From: Talpa occidentalis
Taxonomy: Eukaryota; Chordata; Mammalia; Eulipotyphla; Talpidae
Length of the DNA: 64,000 nucleotides
Assembly: GCF_014898055.3 (NCBI RefSeq)
Contig: NW_023605083.1
Coordinates: 97,040,486-97,104,485, forward strand
Reading direction: 5' to 3'
The position numbers and the translations under genes were made by a program. This document shows, piece after piece, positions 46,754 through 57,678 of the stretch (position 1 is its first letter; each line of letters starts with the position of its first letter). The notes below the pieces were generated by a model. It was not told the origin of the DNA. It was given only the letters and a program-made list of their open reading frames with translations, and searched no databases.

Positions 46754-46828
46754 CTCCTTTTTTTTTTCCTCACCCCCTCCCCCTCTCTCCCCCTTCTCTC
46801 CCTTTTCCCCTCCCTCTCTCTCCCCCCT
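46754..46828 (+). repeat. Polypyrimidine tract
   Basis: About 75 bases almost entirely C and T, with only one A. Candidate for triplex (H-DNA) formation. Confidence 0.85.
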
Positions 46829-47139
46829 ACACACTTACTTTTGTGTGTCTTTGGGGGAGCATGTAGGGAAACACAGTGTCCTTGACCCTCACATCTGTCT
46901 ATGTGATGTTTGGATTTTATCTAAGAGCAAATAGGAGGGCTAGCAAACCCAACTATGGAGAAATTAGCCAAATGGAAATAAAAAAAAAATTTAGACTTAA
47001 GATAGATCAACTGAAAATTAATGTCTTCACATGAGTAAGAAGAGCATGCAAGCACAGAGACAGCACTCCTGAAGAATTAACAGGGATTGATTCTAGACTA
47101 CATGGGGCAGGTTTGATGGGAGATTTTGTTTTTAACTTT

Positions 47140-48330
47140 CTGCCCTTGATTTACATATTCTTTTATTGAATTTTGCAAATATGTAATATATGTACATACA
47201 ATCTCACAAAGGTATGAAAGAACATAAGGTGCTCTGTCTTTTCCTTTGCCCCCTAACCATCTGTTTTTATATTTGAGAGATAATCATAAACGTTAGTTTT
47301 CTGTCAATACTTTCAGAAATATTTAGGAATTAAAACAGATAAATGTGTGGCCTCCCTGATGGCGTGAGGGGTTAAGATACAGCACTATGAAGCTATCTGC
47401 AGCCACTGCAGCATGAGTTCGATCCCTAGCCAGGGAGGTGACCCACATGGTGCAGCAGACTTCTCCTGTCTCACCCGCTTCTCCCCTTAGCAGTGTATTT
47501 CAGTCAGTCTGCCTGTTCTGTTCCCTGCTCTGTCTCTGGTGAATCCTCTCACACCCCACACCTCTGGCCTGCACCCCAGTTCTCATATGCCTAAATACAT
47601 CTTTAAAAAATATAAAACAAATAAATATGTCCCTACAAATGGCAATGTTTTATGTACCATTATTATCTCTATTACTTAACCATATATCTGATTTTATTAT
47701 TTAACCACATTTTTTTAGTCTCTCCATTCTTTTTGATGACTAATCTGAGAGGTGGAAAAATAGCTTACATTTTTACTTATTAGGCAAAGTTAAGTGTCTT
47801 TTGGTATGTTTCAGAGCATCTCTATTTTGAATTCATGAACAGTATGTTTATTGATTTGCCAACCTTCATTGATTTGTCAGAACTTTTTACATACAGGGGG
47901 AATGAGTCCTTTGTGATATGACCTGCAAAACTGTTTTTCCTAGTTTGACATTTTTTTTTTCTTTCTGTGTTTTCTTGTTTTCATATCTTGCCATTTCCTT
48001 TTTTTGCTTAGTTAAGTTTATTAATTTTAATGACTTCTGGGTTTTTTGTAATATGCTAAATAAACCCTTATTCATGCTACAAAAAGTCTTATTTTAGTAC
48101 TTTCATGAATTCATTCTGTATATTTCAAATTTTTACTCATGTGTAACTTAAATTTATTATAAGGCACAAGATAGAGATGTAAATTTATTTTTTTTCAGAT
48201 GGCTATCCATTTTTCCCCAACATGACTTACTTTGTAATCTATCTTTTCTTCCTCATTGATCTAAAATGTTGCCCTTATCAAATACTAAGTTCCCAAACAT
48301 TCCAATGATTTAATTTATCGGTCTGTCAAT
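47140..48330 (-). mobile_element. Old L1ME-type 3' half, antisense, split by a SINE
   Basis: 'tattcttttattgaattttg' starts a reversed old L1 3' end. Through 'gtgtcttttggtatgtttca', 'ttgatttgtcagaacttttt', 'agatggctatccatttttcc' and 'cggtctgtcaattccacata' it continues into reversed ORF2. Confidence 0.6.
47349..47612 (+). mobile_element. tRNA-derived SINE, sense, nested in old L1
   Basis: Starts 'ggcctccctgatggcgtgag', B box 'gttcgatccc' (47,418-47,427), ends 'cctaaatacatctttaaaaa'. An 18-bp TSD with two mismatches: 'taaaacagataaatgtgt' (47,331) and 'taaaacaaataaatatgt' (47,613). Confidence 0.92.
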
Positions 48331-48334
48331 TCCA

Positions 48335-48720
48335 CATAATTTAAATTTCTGTAACATGTATTCAATATCTGGAAGCCCTAGCATCCTCTCTTCCAGAACT
48401 TTCCTGTCTAGTCCTCAGGGAACTTTTGGAGGGGATCAGGGACTAGATAGTTTGGTTAATCTCTGGTCCAGAGATCTAACATTTTCCTTTGGCTGGTTCA
48501 AGTCAATACAGGATTACTAGTAATGAGCACTCTACCCTGGTTTTGATCTGCTTTTGTCATGTCTTTATTGATCCTTCCTGGACTCTAGGAAGAGGGACCG
48601 GGCAGATTATTCATGGTAGGACTATAACCAGAACCTCAGTTTTCCTGTCCAGGTTTAGGACTTACCACTATTATTACTACTATTATGATGACTTCTATAG
48701 CCCTACTAATGTCATCACCC
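48335..48720. other. Unassigned, no gene seen
   Basis: Contains a short ATT/ACT/ATG triplet run at 48,665-48,690. A 119-codon frame over it is low complexity. Confidence 0.35.
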
Positions 48721-48724
48721 CCCA

Positions 48725-48825
48725 ACCTCCTCTGCCACTAATAAAATACAGTGTGCCAGGTGCTGTGCTAAATATTTTCAATACATTATCCACTAATCTT
48801 TACACAGCACCCAGGGGAGGTGGAA
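48725..48825 (-). repeat. MIR, antisense
   Basis: 'cagtgtgccaggtgctgtgc' and 'taaatattttcaatacatta' are reversed MIR words. Confidence 0.6.
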
Positions 48826-48829
48826 TGTG

Positions 48830-51135
48830 TTTCTCTCTCCACACCTAGCTGTTGGTGGTCACTACTGCATGCATTCCACCCTCAAACACCAGTCCCTTTA
48901 TTGGCCATTTTCCAGCTCTGACCAGGAGCCCAGGCATCCAGATCTCCTAGTGGTACAGCAGACAAATTACTGTATGAGTGTGTTTTTATTTCCAAAGTTG
49001 TAAATTGCACCAAAATAGTTTTTATACAATTTACAATGTGTCTAACAAGAAAACAGGTTGTTGCTGCCAAATCCTGACTTTTAATTGAAACTCTATTTGA
49101 GTGTGGGGCACAATAAATAGTTCTACCCATGGGGACATGTGACAACAGTAAAGGCACTGGCACTGGAGAATGTCTCCTGAGAAGGCCAGAGGGCAAAGAG
49201 CCTACAGCTTTCTTGATGCCTTGCTTACTTTGGTCATTTTCAGATTTTTCTCTTAAAGGGCCAGTGTAGGGGAGTTGAGTTCATGCTGCCATTTTGATAG
49301 CAGTCTAGTAACAAAGCAGTTCTAAGTTTCAGGGACTAAGCTTGGGCCTTCTTTGACATTGGTCAGACTTGTGAGCTCCAATTCTCCATTCTGCATACAA
49401 AGTCATTCTGCACGGAAAAGATCTTCCCCAACTGGTCATGCCCTTTGCTCAATGATGGCTTTTTAAGAATGAAGATGTTTGGTATTTTCATAGATCATGT
49501 GAGAGAAGCCAGCATGGGCGATGATAACATGTGTATAGGTCAGTGACATGGTATCATGAACTGATGTCATCTGCTCCCAGAAGCCCAGGTCAGCAGAGGC
49601 CGAGGCTGCCAGGAGTTCCCAGCAGGAATGTGTGTTCTGGTGTGTCTACAAGGTGCAGCTCTGTGACTAGTGTGCCATGTATATCTTGAGAAGAGAGAGG
49701 AAGCCAGCAGATTCCAAGAGACAATGGGTGTGGCTGTCAGTGGTGATTCCTGAGGCTGGTGTCCATGCTGTTGCTATTTCCAACATATTTCCACGATGTC
49801 ATCTAAAATACCAACAATCCTACATTCTGGATATTATTGTTCCCTACTCACAGATAAAACGTCTGAGACCTGGGGATGTTAACTGGATCAGAGCTGCATG
49901 GCTAAGAGGTGAGGCATACCAGCTGAGCTGCTTTTCAACTTCAGATTTCAATATGAAGGCAATTTTCTCAACGAGAAGTAGATATTTTTCTCTAAATATA
50001 TCTAAATGTTTCACTTTTTTTGAAATCTGTTTAATCCAATGTCTCCCACTGATTTTATACCTGTGTTCTAAAAAAGTAGTATTCTCTAGGATTATCAAAA
50101 GGGAATATTCCTCTTTTATTTTTCTACAATTAATACACTGACACTGCCTAACACATTTACCACCCACTTCTTGGGCTCTGGCACTGTGTAAGCTGTAGGG
50201 TGTGATGACACAGAGCGTGGCCTATTTAAAAAATGTTTCTGTGTGGAGACTTTGAAAGTCAATATATGAAAATATCACATAGAATTGTCCTTAATATTTT
50301 AAACAACTACTTCTGACTAGAAAATTGCTAAAACTTGTTTGGGAATTCAGGGTCTGTAGCCCAGCCTTTAGAATAACTCAATAATTACAGATTTTGGTCT
50401 TTTGAGAATGGGCTTGACTTTTGGAATCTGGTAAAATCATTTATAGCTAAATCTGGTAAATAAAGTAGATAACATAATTTTTTTTTAAGTATGCTGTTAT
50501 AGGACATAATGTTTTCTTGTGTGTTTTGAGGACAGACTGTTGAGTTTGATGGCCTTGATTTTCTTGATGAAATAGGAGGTAAATTTCTCTTCTTAAATGG
50601 AAAATTTAATGTTTTAATAAAAGGACTGAGATGAGTATAAACTCTTTTCAGATTGCATTATAAAAAAAAATAAAAAGACAAAGTTGCTCAAAGATAAGTA
50701 AATAATATACAGGGTCATGCTGACTATGCTGTTGAGCTCAGAGTTCAGAAATGGGATGTTGGGGTTGATATTCTTTTGTGATGTTCAATATTTTCAATAA
50801 CAGAACTGAGGAGGCTGAGCATGCCTGGCACTGTAGTCTTGTGTGGGTTTAATTTTAATGTTCTAATTATAACAATTTGGGTCTAATGTGTTGTCATACA
50901 AAAACATTAAGAGACAGAAAGATAAGAGAAAATACAGTTTCCTCATTGTTCCCCAAGGGGATATTATTTCATTCTTAATAAAGATAACTAGAGAAATATA
51001 TGTTCCAGGATGCAAATTTTAAACCTCAAAATAAGAATTAGTTGAAATAAAAACAGGATGCATACTTTTCAAATCACTCAAGAAAAAAGCAAAGAAAACA
51101 AATTTCACATATCAAACGTACTCATCTAACACATT
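48830..51135. other. Unassigned, no gene seen
   Basis: Two long overlapping frames at 49,677-50,141 (+, 154 codons) and 49,844-50,167 (-) have no domain. Neither has splice or homology support that I can see. Confidence 0.35.
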
Positions 51136-51139
51136 GACG

Positions 51140-52300
51140 TTTTTTGGTCTTTAATCTTCTCATCTCCAGGGACTCCTGTGACTTGTCATTCCCTCGGGAT
51201 CTTAACATCACCTCCAACATCATTAATGTAAATGCTGCATCTCTGACCACAATTTCCTTCCTTCCAGCTTAATTTCTTAATTAAAACCACTAAAATGGTT
51301 CTTGATCTCACTATGACCTCCTGCTCTGTATCTTCAATTTGCTTTATCCCTCTACCCACTCTTTCCTTTACATTGCCCCCTATTCTGCTTAGATAGCAGA
51401 GGGCATTGTTTCAATGATACTGCTGCGAATACCCTAAGTTTCCTTGCTTTATTGGATTTTTGTCATATCCTTTCTAGCTGAAACCGAATCCCAAAGCAAA
51501 CCACTCTATGCCTTTTCTCTTCCTGATTTGAGCAGCTAGAGAAACACAACAGGTCAGAAAGGAATATCAAAAATTCATGACCATTGATCTTGAAGGGGCA
51601 TGACAGTACCAGAAAATCATTCATGTATCGCTGGTCAACTCAAGTCCAACTCTCCACTATGCCTATTCCAAACCTTCTCCAGACTCAGCTTTCCCACATC
51701 TTTCTGCCATCTCTCAACAGATGCCTTTATTTTATATTTCATAGGGAACAGGTGCTATTTGACAAGAAACCCTCAATAATCCTTCTCCTAAAGCCACCAG
51801 TATAACTGCCTTTGTCCCTGTCTGATCTTCCTTCCTGCTTGTTGCACAAAGTAGTTGTTTCTTTTCCTGATGGAGAAATAATTCATTTACTGTGCTCTGA
51901 ACCCCAATCCTTTCCTCCTTCTCAGGAAACTTGTACTATGGAGTCCTTGATTTTTCTTGAATAGCCAAACTCTTCTTAATTTCATCAATTGCCTCAGCTG
52001 TGATCCATTTAAAAAAAATTATCTAACCCTAGATTTTATTAGGAGTTTTCTGAATTTATTATTTTGACTTACTTTCCACTCACTTTTCCCCCATCCTTCC
52101 ACATTGTTTCTCTAGTAAGCATAGTAACTTTCACGATATTAGATCCATGGGCATTCTTGGTCCTTTCTTTTCAGTGACTTAAGATTCTGCACTCAATTCC
52201 AATGTGGCATTTTATTTTCCTCCCATACCACCAAGCAAGTCTTGGACACTCATCTCATTCTGACACTATCCTATGACTACCTCCTTGGATTTAATTTGTT
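51140..52300. other. Probable ancient repeat, family unresolved
   Basis: Long C/T-biased, A-poor blocks ('cttgatctcactatgacctc', 'ctccagactcagctttccca') feel like a decayed mobile element, possibly antisense LINE or ERV internal sequence, but no family was recognised. Confidence 0.3.
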
Positions 52301-52304
52301 AGGG

Positions 52305-52795
52305 TGGCTCAAAAACTCAGAGAAACATTTGACTCACTAGATTATGGTCATAAAATGATGTAGCTCAGAAAGAGCCAGATGAAAGAGATACACAGTCCTG
52401 GTGGTGTCTGTGTGTATGGAGCCCTTGGGTGCTTTCCCAAACTGGAAGCTCTGCATGCTCCCTAAACACCATTCTCTTGGATTTTTATGGACGCTTAATT
52501 ACATAGGCATGATTGATTGATGAAATCTGTGATTGAGCTCAACCTCTAGTCTAGTCCCTTTTCCCTCCCCAGAGGTTGGGGGCAGGATTGAAAATTTCAA
52601 ACCTCTAATCACTTGGTTGGCTTCCTTGGCAACCAGCCTCCATCCTTAGGTGCTTTCCAAAAGCCACCTAATTATCATATCAAAGACACCTTGATGCTCT
52701 CATCACTTAGGAAATTCCAAAGGCTTAGGAGTTCTATGCCAGGAACTAGGGTAGACCGAATATATAGTCTTATAAATCACATTATCACAGACACT
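52305..52795 (-). mobile_element. Diverged ERV-type LTR, probably antisense
   Basis: 'agggtggctcaaaaactcag', 'cttaattacataggcatgat', 'cagaggttgggggcaggat' and 'aggaaattccaaaggcttag' recall an LTR family of placental mammals (MER21-like). Ends and TSD were not resolved. Confidence 0.45.
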
Positions 52796-52810
52796 TGATG
52801 CTATTAACTG

Positions 52811-54030
52811 TAGTCATGTATTGGACAGTGATATTTTGGTCAAGATGGACTAGAAATACAAGGGAGGCCCCCAAATTCCTATTGCCTAGAGATTTGATAG
52901 CCATCTAATGTGCAATGTTTCATATCCTCAGCAACCTCTTACATCTGCTGTTTATCCCATCTCTTGTTAGTATTATTTTCCCTTGTGCTTGATTTAATCT
53001 CATGTTGTTTTGCTCATCATGGTCTCTAAGCATACAAAGCACACTGCTAATGTTGCCAGTGAGAGGCCACCTCATGTGATTGACATGGAAATGAAATTAG
53101 AAATGACTAGAGATTATGAAAGTGGAAAATCAGTGATGGTTATTGCTTCCCAGTCAGGCATGTCCCATTCCACCATAGCTATGATCTTGAGGAATGAGAA
53201 CAAAGCGACAGAGACTATTAAAGGATCAGCTTCATTGAAAGCAATGAAACTACCCAAAATTTGAGAGGGGACTGTATCAGAGATGGAGGAATTTTTAATG
53301 ACCTGAATTGAAAACCAGGCACAGAAGCAGATCCCTCTTAACACTATGATGATCACGACCAAAGCAAAAAGTTTGTCTGTGATGTTGTGGAAAAAAAGGC
53401 TGGCCCCAACTGTAACAGTGACTTTATTGCTAGTTCTGGATGGTTTAAAGGATTCAAGAATTTTTCTCCATTGCGTATTATGTAAGTAAGTGGTACGTCT
53501 GTGAATGTTGATGAAAAGAGAGCTAAAAATATTTGGAAACACTAGATAAGCTGATTGTGGAGGAAAATTACTTGCCAGAACAAATCTTCAATGTGGATGA
53601 AACCTCCCTATTCTGGAAACAGAAGGACTCAAAGGGCTTCATCCACCAGACCAAGACAATGCCAGGTTTCAAGGTTTTTAAGGATAGTCTTGCTTGGGGA
53701 CAATGTTAGCCTATCAATTAAAACCTTTGGGATCTGGCACAGTCAGTACCCTAAGGGCTTCAAAATATGTCAATACGCACACACTGCTGTGCACTAGCGG
53801 AGCTGGAACTAAGAAGTCATGCATTACCCACTTTCTCTTCCAAGACGCCTTCCTGAATTTATCCGCCAGTAAAATGAAGAAGTACTATTTAGAAGATAAC
53901 ATAGTTTTCAAGATTTTACTTAACACTTGACAATGTTCCCAGATATCCTCTTTTTGTTTATCCAGGGAAGGAGGTATTCAGATACACTACTGGTATTAAT
54001 GCACACTGGGACTCCTTTGATGAAGGGGAA
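52811..54030 (+). pseudogene. Tigger-family (pogo/CENP-B-like) transposase relic
   Basis: The left end 'tagtcatgtattgg' resembles a Tigger terminus. From about 53,010 a transposase is readable across broken frames: an N-terminal CENP-B-type helix-turn-helix (MVIASQSGMSHSTIAMIL, 53,138-53,191), and later LPEQIFNVDETSLFWK (53,574-53,621), the pogo/DDE-domain NVDE core with the first catalytic Asp. Homology continues weakly through 'KTMPGFKVFKDS' to about 54,030. At least four stops or frameshifts break it, and the later DDE residues are not recognisable. It cannot make protein. Confidence 0.8.
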
Positions 54031-54059
54031 TATAACAATAGCTAAGAAAACTGCAAGTG

Positions 54060-54170
54060 CATTTACCTATAACTCGGCATAATACTTCTAGGAATTTATC
54101 CTGAAAACACACCCCAACAATACAAAATATTTAAGTATAGTGTAGAATTATTATTAACTGCATTTAGAAA
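54060..54170 (+). repeat. Old L1 3' region fragment, sense
   Basis: 'cttctaggaatttatcctga' and 'caatacaaaatatttaagta' are the sense ORF2 C-terminal/3' UTR words, opposite in orientation to the next fragment. Confidence 0.5.
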
Positions 54171-54179
54171 AATTATCCC

Positions 54180-55125
54180 CCATGCAGTCTGCTGGAAATG
54201 TTATAGCTGGATAGATGATCCATTTTGCATAGAATCTCATATATGGCAGAACGTGTGGAGTGGAGTTGTTTTGCATGTGGATATCCAGGTGTTCCGGGCC
54301 ACTCTTCATAAGGCCTGTTCTTTTCAAACTGAGCTGCTTTTGCATCTTTGTTACAAGTCAGTTGTCTATATGTGGGTTTATTTCTGGAATCTTGATTCTG
54401 TGCCATTGCTCTATTTGTCTGGTGGCCAATGCCACACTGTCTTGATAAGTGTAGTTATAAGTCAGGTAGTAGTAGTCCTCCATCTTTGTTTACCTTTCTT
54501 AAAGTTGTTCTGGTTGGTCTAGGTCCTCAACATTTCCATAGAATTTTAGAATCTGCTTGTCAATTTCTGCAAAAACATCTGCTGAGATTTCTTTTGGAAT
54601 TGTGTGAATCTATAAATCAATTTGGGAAGATTTGACATCTAACAACACTGAGTCTTCTGATCCACAAACATGGCCTCTCTCTATTTGTTTAGGTCCTGAT
54701 TAGTTTCTCTCAGCAAGCAGTTTTCAGTCTAAACTTCTTTCACGTATTTTGTCATATGTATTCCTATGTATTTTATATGTTCATGCTGTTTTAAGGGAAA
54801 TGATTTCAATTTCCTTTTTGATTGTTCATTCTAAAATAGTGAAACTTTTTTTTGTATATTGATCTTATATCCTACAACCTTGCTATACACATGTATTTGT
54901 TTTAGTAGTTTATTAAGGATTTTGTTGGATTTTCTGCATAAATGATCAGATTGTCTGAACAAAGACTAACTTCTTTTATTATAATAAAAAAAGACTTGTT
55001 TTGGCTTTATTGTGTTGAAGCAAAATTCTAATATGGTAGTGAATAGAAACGGTGAGAGTGGGCATGTTTGTCGTTTTCCTGATCTTAATGGGAAAGCATC
55101 CAGTCTTCTATAATTAATCTGTTAT
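54180..55125 (-). mobile_element. Old L1 ORF2 (RT region), antisense
   Basis: 'gtgggtttatttctggaatc', 'tgtcaatttctgcaaaaaca', 'tatcctacaaccttgctata' and 'gtgagagtgggcatgtttgt' match reversed ORF2 in order, parallel to 58,740-59,520 of the full L1. Many indels. Confidence 0.8.
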
Positions 55126-55257
55126 TCAATTATATTATCCTTTTTCTCTCTCTTCTTTTGAGAGAGTTGTATATTGTTTGGGTAAATGGTATATTATGCT
55201 TTATTCATTTTATATTATGTTGGTTTATTTGCAACAGGTTTTCTTTGTTGGCTTATT

Positions 55258-55534
55258 TTTTTTAAAGCTTATTTTTTTAAAAGATTTATTTATTTATTTA
55301 TACAAGCACTGGGAACAGTCAGAAGCGGGGGAGGGTGAGAGAATTCACCAGAGCCTGAGGGAAAGAGAACAGGCAGACTGACCAAATACACTGCTGAGGG
55401 GAGCAGCGGGTACTGCAGGAGAGGTCTGCGCGCCATGTTGGACCCTCGCTGGTCCCAGGGATCGAACTGGTGCTGCAGAGGCTGCACGCAGCTTTGCAGC
55501 CCAGCGCTCAACCACTGCACCACCAGGGGAGGCC
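55258..55534 (-). mobile_element. tRNA-derived SINE, antisense, 'young'-type body
   Basis: 'aagatttatttatttattta' and 'caagcactgggaacagtcag', ending 'ccaggggaggccc'. TSD 'tttgttggcttatt' (55,244) and 'tttgttgacttatt' (55,536) with one mismatch. Confidence 0.92.
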
Positions 55535-55549
55535 CTTTGTTGACTTATT

Positions 55550-57085
55550 AACAGCGTATTTTATTTTGCTTTTCAGTAACTTATTTACAGTTTGTCATAT
55601 AAATCTTTACTCTTATCTATCACTTAATACATAATGAGTATAAAAACCCTGCCATGGTGTACTTTCCTTTTTCCCCCTCTCAGAATCTGTGCTATTATTG
55701 TAATTTTTTTTTACTTAAGTTATACAACTGGATTGCACTACATATTACTTTTTAGAACAACCAACTCTCAAAAGTATTCAAATAATAACAAAAAATTCTT
55801 ACATGGTTTATCAATTTTGACATGCTTCATTCTTTTTAGAAAGAGCTCAACCTCTATATACTATGGACATTAGGAATGAAATAACCCTCTGGGTGGAGGC
55901 AGTCTTGCACATAGCCTGATGCTCAGCAGCTTCCTGTCCCTACCCGTTAGATGCCAGTGGCACATCCAGCCTTGACAAAAACTCCTGATCTGTATAATTA
56001 CGATCTTCAGTAGCACTGAGGCCCTGTTTTAAATAACTTTGGGGACACAAAGACACAGATGAATACAACATTGTCCAGTTTCTCAAAGACTAGTCTTCCT
56101 GTCTCACCATTTGCTTATCTTCCCCCAACTCTTTCTATGGCAAGTGACTCCACTCTCTCCCCCTCTCTACTGACACTTTCATACATGACTATGTGGGCTT
56201 AGTGGCCCTAAGCTAAGGCTGAAGAAAAAAAAAATTCAAGAAGAACTTGTTTGAATCCCATTCAAATTAAAGACAATGATTCTCAAGAGTTGTAGAGGTA
56301 CTTCCAGGCTTTTTGATAAAAACAAACAAACCCCCCTCCCCCACTGAAAGCACTACTGAAATCAAAGACAATAATTTCCATTTGAAATCTGTCTCTGAAT
56401 GGAAATGAGGAATCATTGCCAATTTACACTCTTGAAGAAAGTAGAGCATCCACAATTGATAAGGGAAAAATGGGGGGATTTAGGAAGGTCGGAGAAGGTT
56501 CCGGGGGTTGGAAATATAGTCAGATAGAATGACCTCCTATAAGGGAGGTATGTTGGTTAGTCTATAAAAGACAGCATTATTGCTGTTTGTTCTCCAAATA
56601 CAATGCTTTTACTTAACAATCTTCTCCATCTTTAAAAAGCAAAGGCAAACTTTGCCATGTTGTAACAGGAATACTAGCATCTATAAGCATCGATAAGTTA
56701 TGTTGCCAAAAAAAGTTTTTTAAACTTGACTTCACAAATACAAACACATACTAATTTGGACTGAGATCAGTGTGGCCATCAGTGTGTGTCCATGTCTTCT
56801 GTGAGGTATGGGACACCCAGAAATCAGAATTTTTTCAGGTTGAAAGAGTCCTTTGGGAACCAACAGGTCTTTCAAAGCAGTGGATGCCTCTCTTTAGTTA
56901 AGATATTAGATGGAAAACTATTTTCACAGATGAGGCCAAAGTGAACTTGATGGAGAGAGACGGGGTGACCTGGGGACACAGAGCCCCATCTCCTTATGAT
57001 TTCCAGCTCTGAACTGGTATCTGAACCACCCTTGTATAAATCCTAGTGCTCTTGGAATAGTATTTCACAGATACTAGTTTTTTTT
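55550..57085. other. Unassigned, no gene seen
   Basis: AT-rich unique-looking sequence; short frames only. Confidence 0.3.
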
Positions 57086-57089
57086 TAAA

Positions 57090-57485
57090 TTTCTGTGTTT
57101 ACTTGAGTATTTTGAAACTGTTATTATATATGTAAATATTTACAATAGTTTTATATTTTTGATGTTTTGCCATTACAACGTTTACTGCTTTGTCTCTAGC
57201 AATATACTTTATCTTGAAATCTATTTTGTCTGCTTTTAATATAACCACTCCCAGTTTCTTGTACTTACTGTTAGCATGGTATGTCACTTTCAGTCTATTT
57301 ACTGTTAACCTACTTGTTCCTGTATATTTAAAGGGTATCATTTACAGAGAGCATAGTAACTGGTTGCTTTTTAATTCAATCTGACAATCATGACTTTTGA
57401 TTGGAATATTTCATCAATTTAAATTTGAGGCAGTTATTGGAATAGTTGACGTAAGGTCTGCCATTTTATTTTCTTTGTCTCCTTT
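57090..57485 (-). mobile_element. Old L1 ORF2 (EN-RT linker) fragment, antisense
   Basis: 'gctttgtctctagcaatata', 'ttgaaatctattttgtctgc' and 'aaccactcccagtttcttgt' are reversed ORF2. The young L1 inserted at its left-hand side. Confidence 0.65.
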
Positions 57486-57529
57486 GTTTTTTTTTTTTTT
57501 TTTTTTTTATAATTTTATGTTATATTCCC

Positions 57530-57588
57530 CATTTGCGCCCCCCATTCTGACCCCAATCCCTCCCCTCCCGCCCCCGCCCCCCTAAGTG
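57530..57588 (-). other. G-rich tract of the L1 3' UTR
   Basis: On the minus strand there are at least five blocks of four or more G within about 50 bases (seen as C-runs in 'cccctcccgcccccgccccc'). This is the known conserved G-quadruplex-prone tract of L1 3' UTRs, also present in the copies ending at 5,870 and 21,345. Confidence 0.85.
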
Positions 57589-57678
57589 TCTCTGTTCATA
57601 GTTTTTTGTTGATTTGATTTTCACTTTCTTATAGTTTTTCATTTTCCTGGTCCATTATTTAAGTTTTCTAGATTCCTG

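Noticed and set aside
49677..50167. 154-codon + strand frame and overlapping 107-codon minus frame
   Set aside because: Overlap on both strands with no recognisable domain; most likely chance.
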